Positions 6,797 through 14,798 are shown, counted from the first letter of the stretch. The stretch: DNA of 17,698 nt from Actinomycetes bacterium (GCA_025964635.1 JAOPYP010000801.1:1-17698); one strand, 5' to 3'. Notes: generated by a model from the letters alone, not told the origin. Numbers and translations: made by a program.

Positions 6797-7051
6797 ATGG
6801 CCATGACTGAGCAGGAGATCCTCACCGGCCTCGGCGAGATCGTCGATGAGGTCGCCGGAGTCCCCGCGGACCAGGTCACCCCGGACAAGAGCTTCGTCGA
6901 CGACCTCGACATCGACTCGCTGTCCATGGTGGAGATCGCGGTGGCGGCCCAGGACAAGTTCGGGGTGGAGATCCCGGACGACCAGCTCAAGAACCTCAAG
7001 ACCGTGCAGGACGTCGTCACCTACGTGCAGAACGCCGAAGTTTCGGCCTGA
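6797..7051 (+). CDS. acpP: Acyl carrier protein
   Basis: The 84-residue acyl carrier protein holds growing acyl chains on a 4'-phosphopantetheine arm. The arm attaches to Ser41 in DLDIDSLSMVEI, the standard D-S-L motif at the start of helix II. The rest has the acidic four-helix pattern of ACPs (FGVEIPDDQLKNLKTVQDVVTYV). AAGGAG at 6780-6785 precedes two possible in-frame starts, ATG 6797 and ATG 6803; the first is 11 bases from the RBS and the second 17, so I prefer 6797. FabD, FabH and FabF, its direct partners, surround it. Stem-loops lie on both sides, which may allow a higher mRNA level than for the enzyme genes, as ACP is needed in excess. Confidence 0.97.
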   Translation: MAMTEQEILTGLGEIVDEVAGVPADQVTPDKSFVDDLDIDSLSMVEIAVAAQDKFGVEIPDDQLKNLKTVQDVVTYVQNAEVSA

Positions 7052-7081
7052 GCTGGGGCGGCCCTTCACGGGATGCCATCC

Positions 7082-7115
7082 GGCGCGCTCTCGCCACCCG
7101 CGAGCCAGGCGCGCC
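7082..7115 (+). other. Stem-loop between acpP and fabF
   Basis: GGCGCGC (7082-7088) pairs with GCGCGCC (7109-7115), and inside it CTCGC (7090-7094) pairs with GCGAG (7100-7104) around a CACCC loop. The two stems stack with small internal loops. It lies in the 89-base gap after acpP, where it may protect the acpP 3' end or lower read-through into fabF. Confidence 0.55.
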
Positions 7116-7140
7116 ACGTACGCCAGAGGAGCGATTCACA

Positions 7141-8391
7141 GTGCGGGCAGATCAACCACGCGTCGTCGTCACCGGGCTGGGCGCGACCACGCCGCTGGGC
7201 GGGGACGTAGCCTCAACCTGGGAATCGCTGCTGGCCGGTCGGAGCGGGGCGCGCAAGCTCCCCGCCGACTGGTCCGATGTGCCGCTGCCGGTGCAGATCG
7301 CGGCCCCGGCCGCGGTCGACCCGGCGACGGTGCTCGACCGGGTCCAGGCCCGCCGGCTGGACCGCTGCGAGCAGCTGGCCCTGGTGGCCGCGCGTGAGGC
7401 CTGGGCCGACGCGGGCTCCCCGGAAGTCGATCCGTACCGGCTGGGGGTCGTGGTCTCCAGCGGGATCGGCGGGGTGGCCTCCACCATCGCCGCCTACGAC
7501 ACGCTGAACGACAAGGGCTGGCAGCGGCTCTCCCCGTTCACGGTGCCGATGCTGATGCCGAACGGCTCGGCCGGCTGGATCAGCCTGGAGCTGAACGCCC
7601 GGGCCGGGGTGCACACCACGGTCAGCGCCTGCGCGTCCGGCGCCGAGGCCATCGGCTACGCCATCGAGATGATCCGCTCCGGCCGGGCCGACGTGGTGCT
7701 GGCCGGCGGGACCGAAGCCGCCATCATCCCGCTGAACATCGCGGCGTTCGCGGCCATGCGGGCCCTGTCCACCCGCAACGACGAGCCAGAACGCGCGTCC
7801 CGGCCGTTCGACAAGGGCCGGGACGGGTTCCTGCTCGGCGAGGGCGCCGGCATGGTGGTGCTCGAGTCAGCCGAGCACGCGGCCCGGCGGGGCGCCGCCG
7901 TGCACGCGGTAGCCGCGGGCGCCGGCTACTCCGCCGACGCGCATCACATCGCCCAGCCGGATCCCGACGGCGCCGGGATCCTGCGCGCGATCCAGAACGC
8001 GATCGCCGACGCCCAGCTGGACCCGGCCCAGATCGTGCACGTCAATGCGCACGCCACGTCCACCCCCGCGGGCGACGCGGTCGAGGGGCAGACCATCGCC
8101 CGGGCTCTCGGCGACGCGGCCGGCGGGGTCGTGGTGTCGGCTACCAAGTCCATGACCGGGCACCTGCTTGGCGGGGCCGGCGCGGTCGAGTCGGTGGCCA
8201 CCATCCTCGCGCTCCGTGAGCACGTGGCACCGCCGACCATCAACCTGGACGACCCTGACGACGAGGCCGGGATCGACATCGCGACCGAACCGCGGAAGCT
8301 GGCTCCCCACACCAGCGCCCCGATGGCCGCGCTGAACAACTCCTTCGGGTTCGGCGGCGCCAACGTGGCGCTCGCCTTCACGGCGGCCTAG
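7141..8391 (+). CDS. fabF: 3-oxoacyl-ACP synthase II (KAS II)
   Basis: FabF elongates acyl-ACP with malonyl-ACP. The 416-residue protein has the elongation-type Cys-His-His set: Cys164 in VSACASGAEA, His304 in NAHATSTPAGD, and His341 in KSMTGHLLGGAGA with Lys336. The closing NNSFGFGGANVAL is also typical. This separates it from FabH, which uses Cys-His-Asn. GTG 7141 is the start; AGAGGAG at 7125-7131 is the RBS. It lies after acpP in the usual actinobacterial order and is followed 62 bases later by accD, an arrangement that recalls the kasA-kasB-accD6 order in mycobacteria. Confidence 0.96.
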   Translation: MRADQPRVVVTGLGATTPLGGDVASTWESLLAGRSGARKLPADWSDVPLPVQIAAPAAVDPATVLDRVQARRLDRCEQLALVAAREAWADAGSPEVDPYRLGVVVSSGIGGVASTIAAYDTLNDKGWQRLSPFTVPMLMPNGSAGWISLELNARAGVHTTVSACASGAEAIGYAIEMIRSGRADVVLAGGTEAAIIPLNIAAFAAMRALSTRNDEPERASRPFDKGRDGFLLGEGAGMVVLESAEHAARRGAAVHAVAAGAGYSADAHHIAQPDPDGAGILRAIQNAIADAQLDPAQIVHVNAHATSTPAGDAVEGQTIARALGDAAGGVVVSATKSMTGHLLGGAGAVESVATILALREHVAPPTINLDDPDDEAGIDIATEPRKLAPHTSAPMAALNNSFGFGGANVALAFTAA

Positions 8392-8453
8392 GGCGCATCC
8401 CCTAGCCCGCCCAACCCGCCCGTGTCCTCCCGCCCACCGCAAGGAGACGTCCC

Positions 8454-9941
8454 GTGACGGTCATTGCTGGCAGTACCTCGGCTGGTACCGATCAGAAGAG
8501 CACCAACCGGGGTAGCAACGGCACCGCCTTGCGGCCTCCCGCCGCTGCCCAGGGGCCGCACATCTCGCGTGACCCCGAGGTCAGGCTCGAAGCGCTGTTC
8601 GACCCCGGCTCGGTCCGCCTGCTCACCCCGCACGACAAGAGCGGGGCGGTCGCAGCCACCGGGACCATCGACGGGATGACCGCGGTCGCCTTCGCCAGCG
8701 ACCCGCGGGTCCAGGGCGGGGCCCTGGGCAGCGAGGGCTGCGCAGCGATCGTGACCGCCTACGACGAGGCCCTCGCCCAGGGCGCCCCGGTGATCGGGCT
8801 CTGGCACTCCGGCGGTGCCCGGCTGCGCGAGGGCGCGGAGAGCCTGCACGCAGTGGGCACCGTGTTCGCCGCCATGACCCGGGCCTCCGGCAAGGTCCCG
8901 CAGATCTCCGTGGTGCTCGGCGCGGCCGCCGGCGGGGCCGCCTACGGGCCCGCGCTGACCGACATCGTGATCCTGTCCGATCACGCCCGGATCTTCGTCA
9001 CCGGCCCGGACGTAGTCCGCAGCGTGACCGGCGAGGACGTGGACATGGCCAGGCTCGGGGGCCCCGAGCCGCACAGCCGCCGCTCGGGTGTGGTGCACCT
9101 GGTGGCGGCCACCGACGCGGACGCGCTCAGCCAGGCCCGGCGGCTCGCGCTGCTGCTCGGCGAGCAGGGCACGGTGGACGTGGACCTGGTGGCCCGGCAG
9201 GAGGGAGCCGAGCTCGACCAGCTGCTGCCCGAGTCGGTGCGCCGCGCCTACGACGTGCACCCGCTGCTCGCCGGGCTGCTCGACGCGCCCGGGATCGAGC
9301 TGCACCCCCGGTGGGCGCCGAACGTGGTCACCATGCTCGGCCGCCTGGCCGGCCGCGCCGTCGGCGTCGTGGCCAACAACCCGCTGCGGCTCGGCGGCTG
9401 CCTGGACGCCACGTCAGCGGAGAAGGCGGCCCGGTTCGTCCGGATGTGCGACGCGTTCGGGGTGCCGCTCGTGGTGGTCGTAGACGTGCCCGGCTACCTG
9501 CCCGGTGTCGGCCAGGAGTGGGACGGGGTGGTGCGCCGCGGCGCCAAGCTGCTCCACGCGTTCGCGGAGGCGACGGTCCCGCGGGTCACCCTCATCACCC
9601 GCAAGGCCTACGGCGGGGCCTACATCGCGATGAACAGCCGTGCGCTGGGCGCGACCCGGGTCTTCGCGTGGCCCGGCGCGGAGGTGGCCGTGATGGGTGC
9701 GGTGGCCGCCGTGCGCATCCTGCACCGGCGCACACTCGCCGACGTGCCCCCGGACCAGCTCCAGGAAGCCGAGGCCCGGCTGGCCGGGGAGCATGAGCGG
9801 GAGTCCGGTGGCCTGGAACGGGCCCGGGCCCTCGGCGTGATCGACGAGGTCATCGAACCCTCCACCACCCGTGAGGCCATCGCCCGGGCCATCGCCGCCG
9901 CCCCGCGGGTACGCGGCCACCACGGCAACATCCCGCTCTGA
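8454..9941 (+). CDS. accD: Acyl-CoA carboxylase carboxyltransferase (beta) subunit, AccD6-like
   Basis: This 495-residue protein is the carboxyltransferase of a biotin-dependent acyl-CoA carboxylase; it moves CO2 from biotin to acyl-CoA. The N-terminal half has WHSGGARLREG (117-127) and LGAAAGGAAYGPALTD (155-170), the oxyanion-hole region. The C-terminal half has DVPGYLPGVGQE and RKAYGGAYIAMNSRALGA. Ile391 in GGAYI sits where, in Streptomyces carboxylases, Ile permits acetyl-CoA and Asp favours propionyl-CoA. This predicts an acetyl-CoA (malonyl-CoA forming) enzyme, fitting its place after fabF. The first 35 or so residues are a Ser/Thr/Pro-rich extension. GTG 8454 follows AAGGAG. The biotin-carboxylase/BCCP (alpha) subunit is not in the window. 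Confidence 0.93.
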   Translation: MTVIAGSTSAGTDQKSTNRGSNGTALRPPAAAQGPHISRDPEVRLEALFDPGSVRLLTPHDKSGAVAATGTIDGMTAVAFASDPRVQGGALGSEGCAAIVTAYDEALAQGAPVIGLWHSGGARLREGAESLHAVGTVFAAMTRASGKVPQISVVLGAAAGGAAYGPALTDIVILSDHARIFVTGPDVVRSVTGEDVDMARLGGPEPHSRRSGVVHLVAATDADALSQARRLALLLGEQGTVDVDLVARQEGAELDQLLPESVRRAYDVHPLLAGLLDAPGIELHPRWAPNVVTMLGRLAGRAVGVVANNPLRLGGCLDATSAEKAARFVRMCDAFGVPLVVVVDVPGYLPGVGQEWDGVVRRGAKLLHAFAEATVPRVTLITRKAYGGAYIAMNSRALGATRVFAWPGAEVAVMGAVAAVRILHRRTLADVPPDQLQEAEARLAGEHERESGGLERARALGVIDEVIEPSTTREAIARAIAAAPRVRGHHGNIPL

Positions 9942-9952
9942 CCGGCCGCGGC

Positions 9953-10690
9953 ATGGCAGATCACGGCGGGGCAGATCACGGGCGCCTGCTGGTGATCGAG
10001 CACGAGCTCGACGCGCCGGCCGGCCTGCTTGACCCGTGGGCTCGGGCCCGCGGGCTGGTCTTGAGCACGATCCGCCTGGGCGGCGGGGACCGGCTGCCCG
10101 CCCGGCTGCCGGACTGCGCCGGGGTCGTGGTGCTCGGGTCGGAACAGACCGCGTTCGACGACACGGTCCCCTGGCTGGGCGACGAGCTGTCCCTGGTCGG
10201 GCAGGCCCTGGCGGGCGGGGTCCCGCTGCTCGGCGTCTGCTTCGGCGGCCAGGTGCTGGCCCGTGCGCTGGGCGCGCGGGTGTACCGGCTGCCCGAGCCC
10301 GAGATCGGCTGGGTGCGGCTGGCCAGCCCGCACCCGGGCCTGGCCGCCGGCCCGTGGCTGGAATGGCACCGGGACGGCTTCGACCTGCCTCCGGATGCCC
10401 GGGAACTGGCCACCGGGGGCGCCTCGGTGCAGGCCTTCGCGGCCGGCCCGCACCTGGGCCTCCAGTTCCACCCGGAGGCCACCGAGCCGATCACCCAGGG
10501 CTGGCTGCGCGCCACGCAGCCGCCGCTCGCGCCGGACCAGGCCGGGGCGCTCCGCGAGGGCTGGCAGGAGGCTGGCGGCCGGACCGCGGCCGACGCGGCG
10601 GCACTGTTCTCCGCCTGGCTGGACGGCGAGTTCGCGGCCGTCCGGCCAGGCACGGCCCCGCCCGGCAGGACGGGAGCAAGCGCACAGTAA
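9953..10690 (+). CDS. Class I glutamine amidotransferase-like protein
   Basis: The 245-residue protein is a stand-alone class I (triad) glutamine amidotransferase domain, related to GuaA-type GATases. The nucleophile is Cys96 in LLGVCFGGQ, and His173 and Glu175 are in LQFHPEA, so the triad is complete. GSEQTAFDD near 62-70 corresponds to the usual glutamine-loop region. The ATG lies 12 bases after the accD stop, so it is almost certainly in the same transcript and perhaps translationally coupled. Members of this family are often annotated as GMP-synthase-like and may act on unknown amino-group acceptors or as gamma-glutamyl hydrolases. No synthetase partner is present, and its link to fatty-acid synthesis is unclear. 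Confidence 0.88.
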   Translation: MADHGGADHGRLLVIEHELDAPAGLLDPWARARGLVLSTIRLGGGDRLPARLPDCAGVVVLGSEQTAFDDTVPWLGDELSLVGQALAGGVPLLGVCFGGQVLARALGARVYRLPEPEIGWVRLASPHPGLAAGPWLEWHRDGFDLPPDARELATGGASVQAFAAGPHLGLQFHPEATEPITQGWLRATQPPLAPDQAGALREGWQEAGGRTAADAAALFSAWLDGEFAAVRPGTAPPGRTGASAQ

Positions 10691-10792
10691 AGTCAAAGCC
10701 GCGCGTACGCCCGTAATTAGTAACGAATTCGGTGGGAAAATCTCCCCGATCGACCCGCTAGGGCGCGGAGCCCCACGTACGATCGACGATCT
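10691..10792. promoter_or_regulatory. Intergenic region with an AT-rich island and a possible leaderless promoter
   Basis: The stretch 10711-10741 (with TAATTAGTAACGAATTC) is much more AT-rich than the rest of the window, suggesting a regulatory region. TACGAT at 10778-10783 lies nine bases before ATG 10793 and could be a -10 element for a leaderless or near-leaderless mRNA. I see no convincing -35 and no Shine-Dalgarno sequence before the ATG. Confidence 0.3.
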
Positions 10793-12982
10793 ATGCCCCT
10801 TGATGAGCGCCCTGAAAGCGTAGCTGAGCAGACCGAAACCCCCGCCGCCGCGCAGCTGCCCGGTACCGCGACCAGCGATACCGCCGGCGCCGCCAACGGC
10901 GCCGCATCCGGGAACGGCACCGCCGCTGCGAACGGCACCGCCACCGGAGAAGCCGCCGCTTCCGGGGGAACTGTGCCTGCCGCAGGCGCCGGCCGCTGGT
11001 GGCTGGATAAACGGGCACAGCTGGCCTTCGCCAGCTTCCTCATGCTGTTCGTCGAACTGGCCCTGATCCGGTGGACGGCGGCCAACAACGTCTACGTCAC
11101 CAATGCCACCAACTTCGTGCTGCTGGCCAGCTTCCTCGGCATCGGCATCGGCTTCCTGAACGCCAAGTCCAGCCGGGACTTCGTGCGCTGGGCCCCGCTG
11201 GCGCTGGTCCTGCTGGTGGCGTTCGTGCTCGCGTTCCCCGTGATCCTGGCCACGCTGTCCGGGCCGGACCCGTACCGGGGCCTGTTCGGCACCAAGGCGC
11301 TCCCCCGGCCGGTCAGCCTGGCCGTGGTTTTCGTGCTCAGCACGGCGGTGATGGCCGGCTTCGGCCAGGCCGTGGCCCGGCTCTTCGTGGCGTTCGAGCC
11401 ACTCCGGGCCTACCGGCTCGATGTGTTCGGCAGCATCGCGGGCATCGCGGTGTTCACCCTGCTGTCCTTCCTCGAGCTGCCTCCGGTGGCCTGGGGAGTG
11501 ATCGCCGCGGCTGGCCTGGTGCTGGTCATGGGCCGGTCGGCCCGCTGGTGGCAGTATGCCGCCGCGGTGGTCGTGGTGGCGATGCTGGCCATTGAGTCCG
11601 CGGCCCCGCACCAGCAGTGGTCGCCGTACTACAAGATCTCCGCACAACTCAGCGGCAAGGCCCACCCCGCGCTGTACGTGTCGGCGAACAACATCCCGTA
11701 CCAGGCGGCCCGCTCGCTGACCGTGCTGCACCAGCAGAAGAAGTTCTACTTCTTTCCCTACCAGCACGTGACCCGGTCGTCGCTGAAGAACGTGCTGATC
11801 GTCGGGGCGGGCACCGGTAACGACGTCGCGGTGGCCCTGTCGGAGGGCGCGCAGCACGTGGACGCGGTCGAGATCGACCCGGTACTGCTCAAGATCGGCC
11901 GCAGCGAGCACCCCAACCACCCCTACGACAGCCCCCGGGTGACCACGCACAGCGCCGACGGCCGGGCCTTCCTGCAGAACAGCAAGCAGCACTACAACCT
12001 GATCCTGTTCGCCCTGCCGGACTCGCTGACCGCGGTCAACGGCCAGTCCAACCTGCGGCTGGAGAGCTACCTGCTCACCCTGCAGTCGGTTAAGGCAGCC
12101 CGGGCGCACCTGGCCCCCGGGGGCACCATGGCCATGTACAACTACTACTCGAACCACCTGTTCAACCGGTACGCGACGACCATGCAGCAGGCGTTCAACC
12201 GGGCCCCCTGCGCCCAGGTCGGGGCGCCGCTGGGCGGCCGGCGCCTGGCGGTGCTGACCGACAAGCCCTCCGGCCCGGTGCCGAACTGCACCACGGTGTG
12301 GCACGGCACTCAGGTCGCCCCGGCCACCGACGACCACCCGTTCCCGTACCTGCTGAACAACACCATCCCCACCGCGTACGTGTGGATGCTGGCCCTGATC
12401 CTGGCCGCCTCGCTGCTGTTCGTCCGGATCGCCGGGGGCTCGCTGCGCCGCATGAGCGGCTACATCGACCTGGCCTTCATGGGCGCGGCGTTCCTGCTGC
12501 TGGAGACGAAGAACATCGTCCAGTTCGCGCTGCTGTTCGGCAGTACCTGGCTGGTCAACGCGCTGGTCACGGCGGCTGTCCTGGTCGCGGTGTACCTGGC
12601 GGTGGAAACGGCCCGGCACGTGAAACTCCCGCCACCGGTCTACCTCTACGGCGCGCTCATCGCCACCCTCCTGCTGACCTGGCTGATCCCGCAGGAGGAT
12701 CTGGTCGGCCTGCCCATCGTGGCCCGGTTCCTGGCGGGCGGGGCGCTGGCCTTCGCCCCGGTGTTCATCGCGAACCTGATCTTCGCGCAGCGGTTCAGCG
12801 ACGTGGAGACCACGACCACCGCGTTCGCGGCCAACCTGCTCGGCGCCATGGTCGGCGGGGCCCTGGAGTACCTGGCCCTGATCACCGGCTACCGGTTCCT
12901 GCTGATCCTGGTCGGCGTGCTGTACGCGCTGGCCCTCGTGTTCCGGCTGCTCCAGGGGCGCTCAGCGGTCCGCCCGGCCTGA
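10793..12982 (+). CDS. Membrane-embedded spermidine-synthase-like protein
   Basis: The 729-residue protein has three parts. Residues 1-70 are an Ala/Gly/Thr/Asn-rich, probably disordered tail. Residues about 75-268 hold around seven membrane segments (for example LAFASFLMLFVELALI). Residues about 331-490 form a Rossmann fold with NVLIVGAGTGNDVAVAL and AVEIDP (Glu360), as in spermidine synthases. After TDDHPFPYLLNN (512-522), about seven more membrane segments follow. This layout matches the large, poorly studied family of membrane spermine/spermidine-synthase-like proteins. Classical SpeE uses Asp residues in a VDSTDP-type motif; here that site reads ALPDS (407-411), so true aminopropyl transfer is doubtful and a methyltransferase-like role is possible. 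No RBS is seen before ATG 10793. Confidence 0.85.
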   Translation: MPLDERPESVAEQTETPAAAQLPGTATSDTAGAANGAASGNGTAAANGTATGEAAASGGTVPAAGAGRWWLDKRAQLAFASFLMLFVELALIRWTAANNVYVTNATNFVLLASFLGIGIGFLNAKSSRDFVRWAPLALVLLVAFVLAFPVILATLSGPDPYRGLFGTKALPRPVSLAVVFVLSTAVMAGFGQAVARLFVAFEPLRAYRLDVFGSIAGIAVFTLLSFLELPPVAWGVIAAAGLVLVMGRSARWWQYAAAVVVVAMLAIESAAPHQQWSPYYKISAQLSGKAHPALYVSANNIPYQAARSLTVLHQQKKFYFFPYQHVTRSSLKNVLIVGAGTGNDVAVALSEGAQHVDAVEIDPVLLKIGRSEHPNHPYDSPRVTTHSADGRAFLQNSKQHYNLILFALPDSLTAVNGQSNLRLESYLLTLQSVKAARAHLAPGGTMAMYNYYSNHLFNRYATTMQQAFNRAPCAQVGAPLGGRRLAVLTDKPSGPVPNCTTVWHGTQVAPATDDHPFPYLLNNTIPTAYVWMLALILAASLLFVRIAGGSLRRMSGYIDLAFMGAAFLLLETKNIVQFALLFGSTWLVNALVTAAVLVAVYLAVETARHVKLPPPVYLYGALIATLLLTWLIPQEDLVGLPIVARFLAGGALAFAPVFIANLIFAQRFSDVETTTTAFAANLLGAMVGGALEYLALITGYRFLLILVGVLYALALVFRLLQGRSAVRPA

Positions 12983-13105
12983 CCCGGCCCGCGACCGCCG
13001 GTTCCGGTCAGCCCGGGCGGAATGAGGGCCCCCCGGGCCGCTGTTGGCCCAGATGACAGCGCGCCGTGCGGGCCAGGGTGGCGCGCCCGGACATCGGGAG
13101 GAACC

Positions 13106-13549
13106 GTGTCAGCTCCAGCTGGGCCGACTGCGCTCGTCAAGCCCCTCTACACGGCCAGGGCCACCGCGACCGGCGGCCGGGCCGGTCACGCCGTCACCGA
13201 CGACGGCCTGCTCGACGTGCACCTCAAGCCGCCCAAGGAGATGGGCGGTCCCGGCGGGGCCACCAACCCCGAGCAGCTGTTCGCTGCCGGGTACGCGGCC
13301 TGCTTCCAGAGCGCGCTCGGGGTGGTCGGCCGCCGCGAGGGGGTGCAGACCGAGGATTCACTGGTCGAGGCCGACGTCAGCATCGGCGTGATCGGCGGCG
13401 GAGGGTACGGCCTGGCCGTCGCGCTCAAGGTGTCCATCCCCGGGGTGGACACGGACACCACGCTGCGGCTGGCCGAGGCCGCGCACCAGGTCTGCCCCTA
13501 CTCCAACGCCACCCGCGGCAACATCGTGGTCACCGTCGAGTCCAACTGA
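13106..13549 (+). CDS. ohr: Organic hydroperoxide resistance protein (Ohr/OsmC family)
   Basis: Ohr is a thiol peroxidase that reduces organic and fatty-acid hydroperoxides in the cytoplasm, usually with lipoylated or dihydrolipoamide partners. The 147-residue protein has the Ohr (not OsmC) pattern: GGRAGHAVTDDG with the active-site Arg25, NPEQLFAAGYAACF with Glu56 and peroxidatic Cys66, and VCPYSNATRGN with resolving Cys130. GTG 13106 follows GGGAGGAACC, a strong RBS, and gives the family's length; the longer open frame back to 13022 is not needed. No MarR-type OhrR repressor lies next to it. It stands convergent to the SRPBCC-VOC gene. Confidence 0.93.
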   Translation: MSAPAGPTALVKPLYTARATATGGRAGHAVTDDGLLDVHLKPPKEMGGPGGATNPEQLFAAGYAACFQSALGVVGRREGVQTEDSLVEADVSIGVIGGGGYGLAVALKVSIPGVDTDTTLRLAEAAHQVCPYSNATRGNIVVTVESN

Positions 13550-13556
13550 CCGGGCC

Positions 13557-13602
13557 GGGTGGCCTGACGCCAGGTCACCCGGGGCGCCGCGCCTCGGCGC
13601 CC
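13557..13602. terminator. Tandem hairpins between convergent ohr and SRPBCC-VOC genes
   Basis: The first hairpin pairs GGGTGGCCTG (13557-13566) with CAGGTCACCC (13571-13580), nine of ten bases matching. The second pairs GGGCGCCG (13582-13589) with CGGCGCCC (13595-13602) perfectly around a CGCCT loop. Both lie between the converging stop codons, the expected site of a bidirectional terminator. Confidence 0.6.
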
Positions 13603-13611
13603 AGTGCGCCG

Positions 13612-14463
13612 TCAGCGCATGGTGGGTCTCGCCTGGGCGAAGGTCCAGTGGTTGCCCTCCGGGTCGGCGGCGGTGTACATGGGGAGACCCCAGGGGCTGG
13701 CCAGGGGCTCGATGATCGTGGCGCCGGCGGCGGCAGCCCGGCGGAAGTGCTGTTCAACGTCGTCGACGTAGACCCACGGCACGTGCGTGGGCGCAGCGAC
13801 CAGATCGCGGTCACTCTTAAAGATCATGAGGGAGCTGTCCCCGAGCCGGAACTCGATCCAGGTGTGCTCCGGAACGGGGTCCTCGCCATGCCGTACCGGA
13901 CCGGGCGACTCGAACCCGAACGTGTCGGCCAGCCAGCGGGACGCGGCGGCGGGCCTAGCGTAGGAGACGGCCAGGGCCAGGCGGGCGATGTCCCGTACCG
14001 TGCGGGGCTCGTGATCCCGCCGCGCGCACCACGTCCCGTACCAGTCCGGCACGACCCGTACCCAGGCGGTCCCGCCTCGATCGCGGCTGCCAGCGCCCAC
14101 CCGCGCCGTGACTTCGACGACCGTGCCCGTTCCGGCGGCGGTGAAGCGGACCTCGGTCTCGACATCGTCGATGGAGCTCCGCCAGGCCAGCCGCTGGCCT
14201 GGCTCCCACACCGTGATCCGGGCGAGTTCCAGGGCGTCGCCCGTGCCGTCGTCGTACACCTCGAGCAGCCGGCCCCCGACGCCAGGCTCGCAGCGCATGG
14301 CGAGCACCCGTCCGGCAGCATGATGGTTGATCGGTCCCCGCACCCACCACAGGTCCAGCTCCTCAGTGAACACGGAGAAGGCTGTGCCGGGGTCGACGCC
14401 GACCTCCACGCGGGACGACACCGAACCCGCCGTGTCCGGCACCGCCCGCTCCCCGTCGCTCAT
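13612..14463 (-). CDS. SRPBCC (AHSA1-type) domain fused to a VOC/glyoxalase domain
   Basis: This 283-residue protein joins two domains. Residues about 15-145 are an SRPBCC/AHSA1-like ligand-binding fold (VDPGTAFSVFTEELDLWW, GVGGRLLEVYDDG, ITVWEPGQRLAW). Residues about 158-281 are a vicinal-oxygen-chelate domain, ending with WVYVDDVEQHFRRAAAAG and ADPEGNHWTFAQ, like PhnB/glyoxalase-like proteins. ATG 14463 overlaps the TGA of the upstream ArsR gene by four bases (ATGA), so the two are translationally coupled. ArsR-SRPBCC pairs are very common in actinomycetes, with a VOC gene often nearby; here the VOC is part of the same chain. The substrate is unknown. A resistance or detoxification role is only inference. 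Confidence 0.88.
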   Translation of the reverse strand: MSDGERAVPDTAGSVSSRVEVGVDPGTAFSVFTEELDLWWVRGPINHHAAGRVLAMRCEPGVGGRLLEVYDDGTGDALELARITVWEPGQRLAWRSSIDDVETEVRFTAAGTGTVVEVTARVGAGSRDRGGTAWVRVVPDWYGTWCARRDHEPRTVRDIARLALAVSYARPAAASRWLADTFGFESPGPVRHGEDPVPEHTWIEFRLGDSSLMIFKSDRDLVAAPTHVPWVYVDDVEQHFRRAAAAGATIIEPLASPWGLPMYTAADPEGNHWTFAQARPTMR

Positions 14464-14798
14464 GGTCTTCCCCCCCGCTCGACGTGGGACTTGAAGGATC
14501 CAAGTTGCTCATCCCAGTGGGCTTGCATCTGATCGAGCCAGGCGCGCAACCCGGCCACGGGGCCAGCGCGCAACCGGAAGATCCTGACCCGTGCGTCCCC
14601 GGGCGGACGCTCGTCGGCGACGATCCCGGCGTCGAGGAGCACCCGCAGGTGCTTGCTCATCGTCGCCGCCGGGAGATTGAGGCTCTGGGCGAGATCACCC
14701 GCGCGGTGGGGTGCCTCGCTCAGCAGCTCCACCGCTCGCCGCCGGCTGGGATCGGCCAGTGCCCGAAGGATCGAGTCGACCTGGCCGTCATGCGTCAT
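14460..14798 (-). CDS. ArsR-family winged-helix repressor
   Basis: This small regulator (112 residues from ATG 14798) has the ArsR/SmtB winged helix. ILRALADPSRRRAVELL leads into the recognition region LNLPAATMSKHLRVLLDAGIV, followed by a wing with RIFRLRAG. I see no Cys metal site, as expected for the ArsR subgroup paired with SRPBCC proteins, which probably responds to an organic ligand. In-frame starts also exist at 14834 and 14804. I chose ATG 14798 because the -35 TTGACA (14834-14829) and -10 TAACTA (14811-14806) lie over the upstream candidates, and +1 would fall at or near this ATG. It is coupled to the SRPBCC-VOC gene by an ATGA overlap and probably represses both. Confidence 0.88.
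   Translation of the reverse strand: MTHDGQVDSILRALADPSRRRAVELLSEAPHRAGDLAQSLNLPAATMSKHLRVLLDAGIVADERPPGDARVRIFRLRAGPVAGLRAWLDQMQAHWDEQLGSFKSHVERGGRP

Noticed and set aside
9620..12619. 999-aa minus-strand open frame opposite accD, the amidotransferase and the membrane protein
   Set aside because: It covers three well-supported plus-strand genes and its translation is rich in Gly, Arg, Gln and His with no domain. Long antisense frames are expected in DNA with GC-rich third positions.
13066..14532. 488-aa plus-strand frame across ohr and the SRPBCC-VOC gene
   Set aside because: It is a shadow of ohr in another frame and antisense to the clear SRPBCC-VOC gene; no motif is visible.
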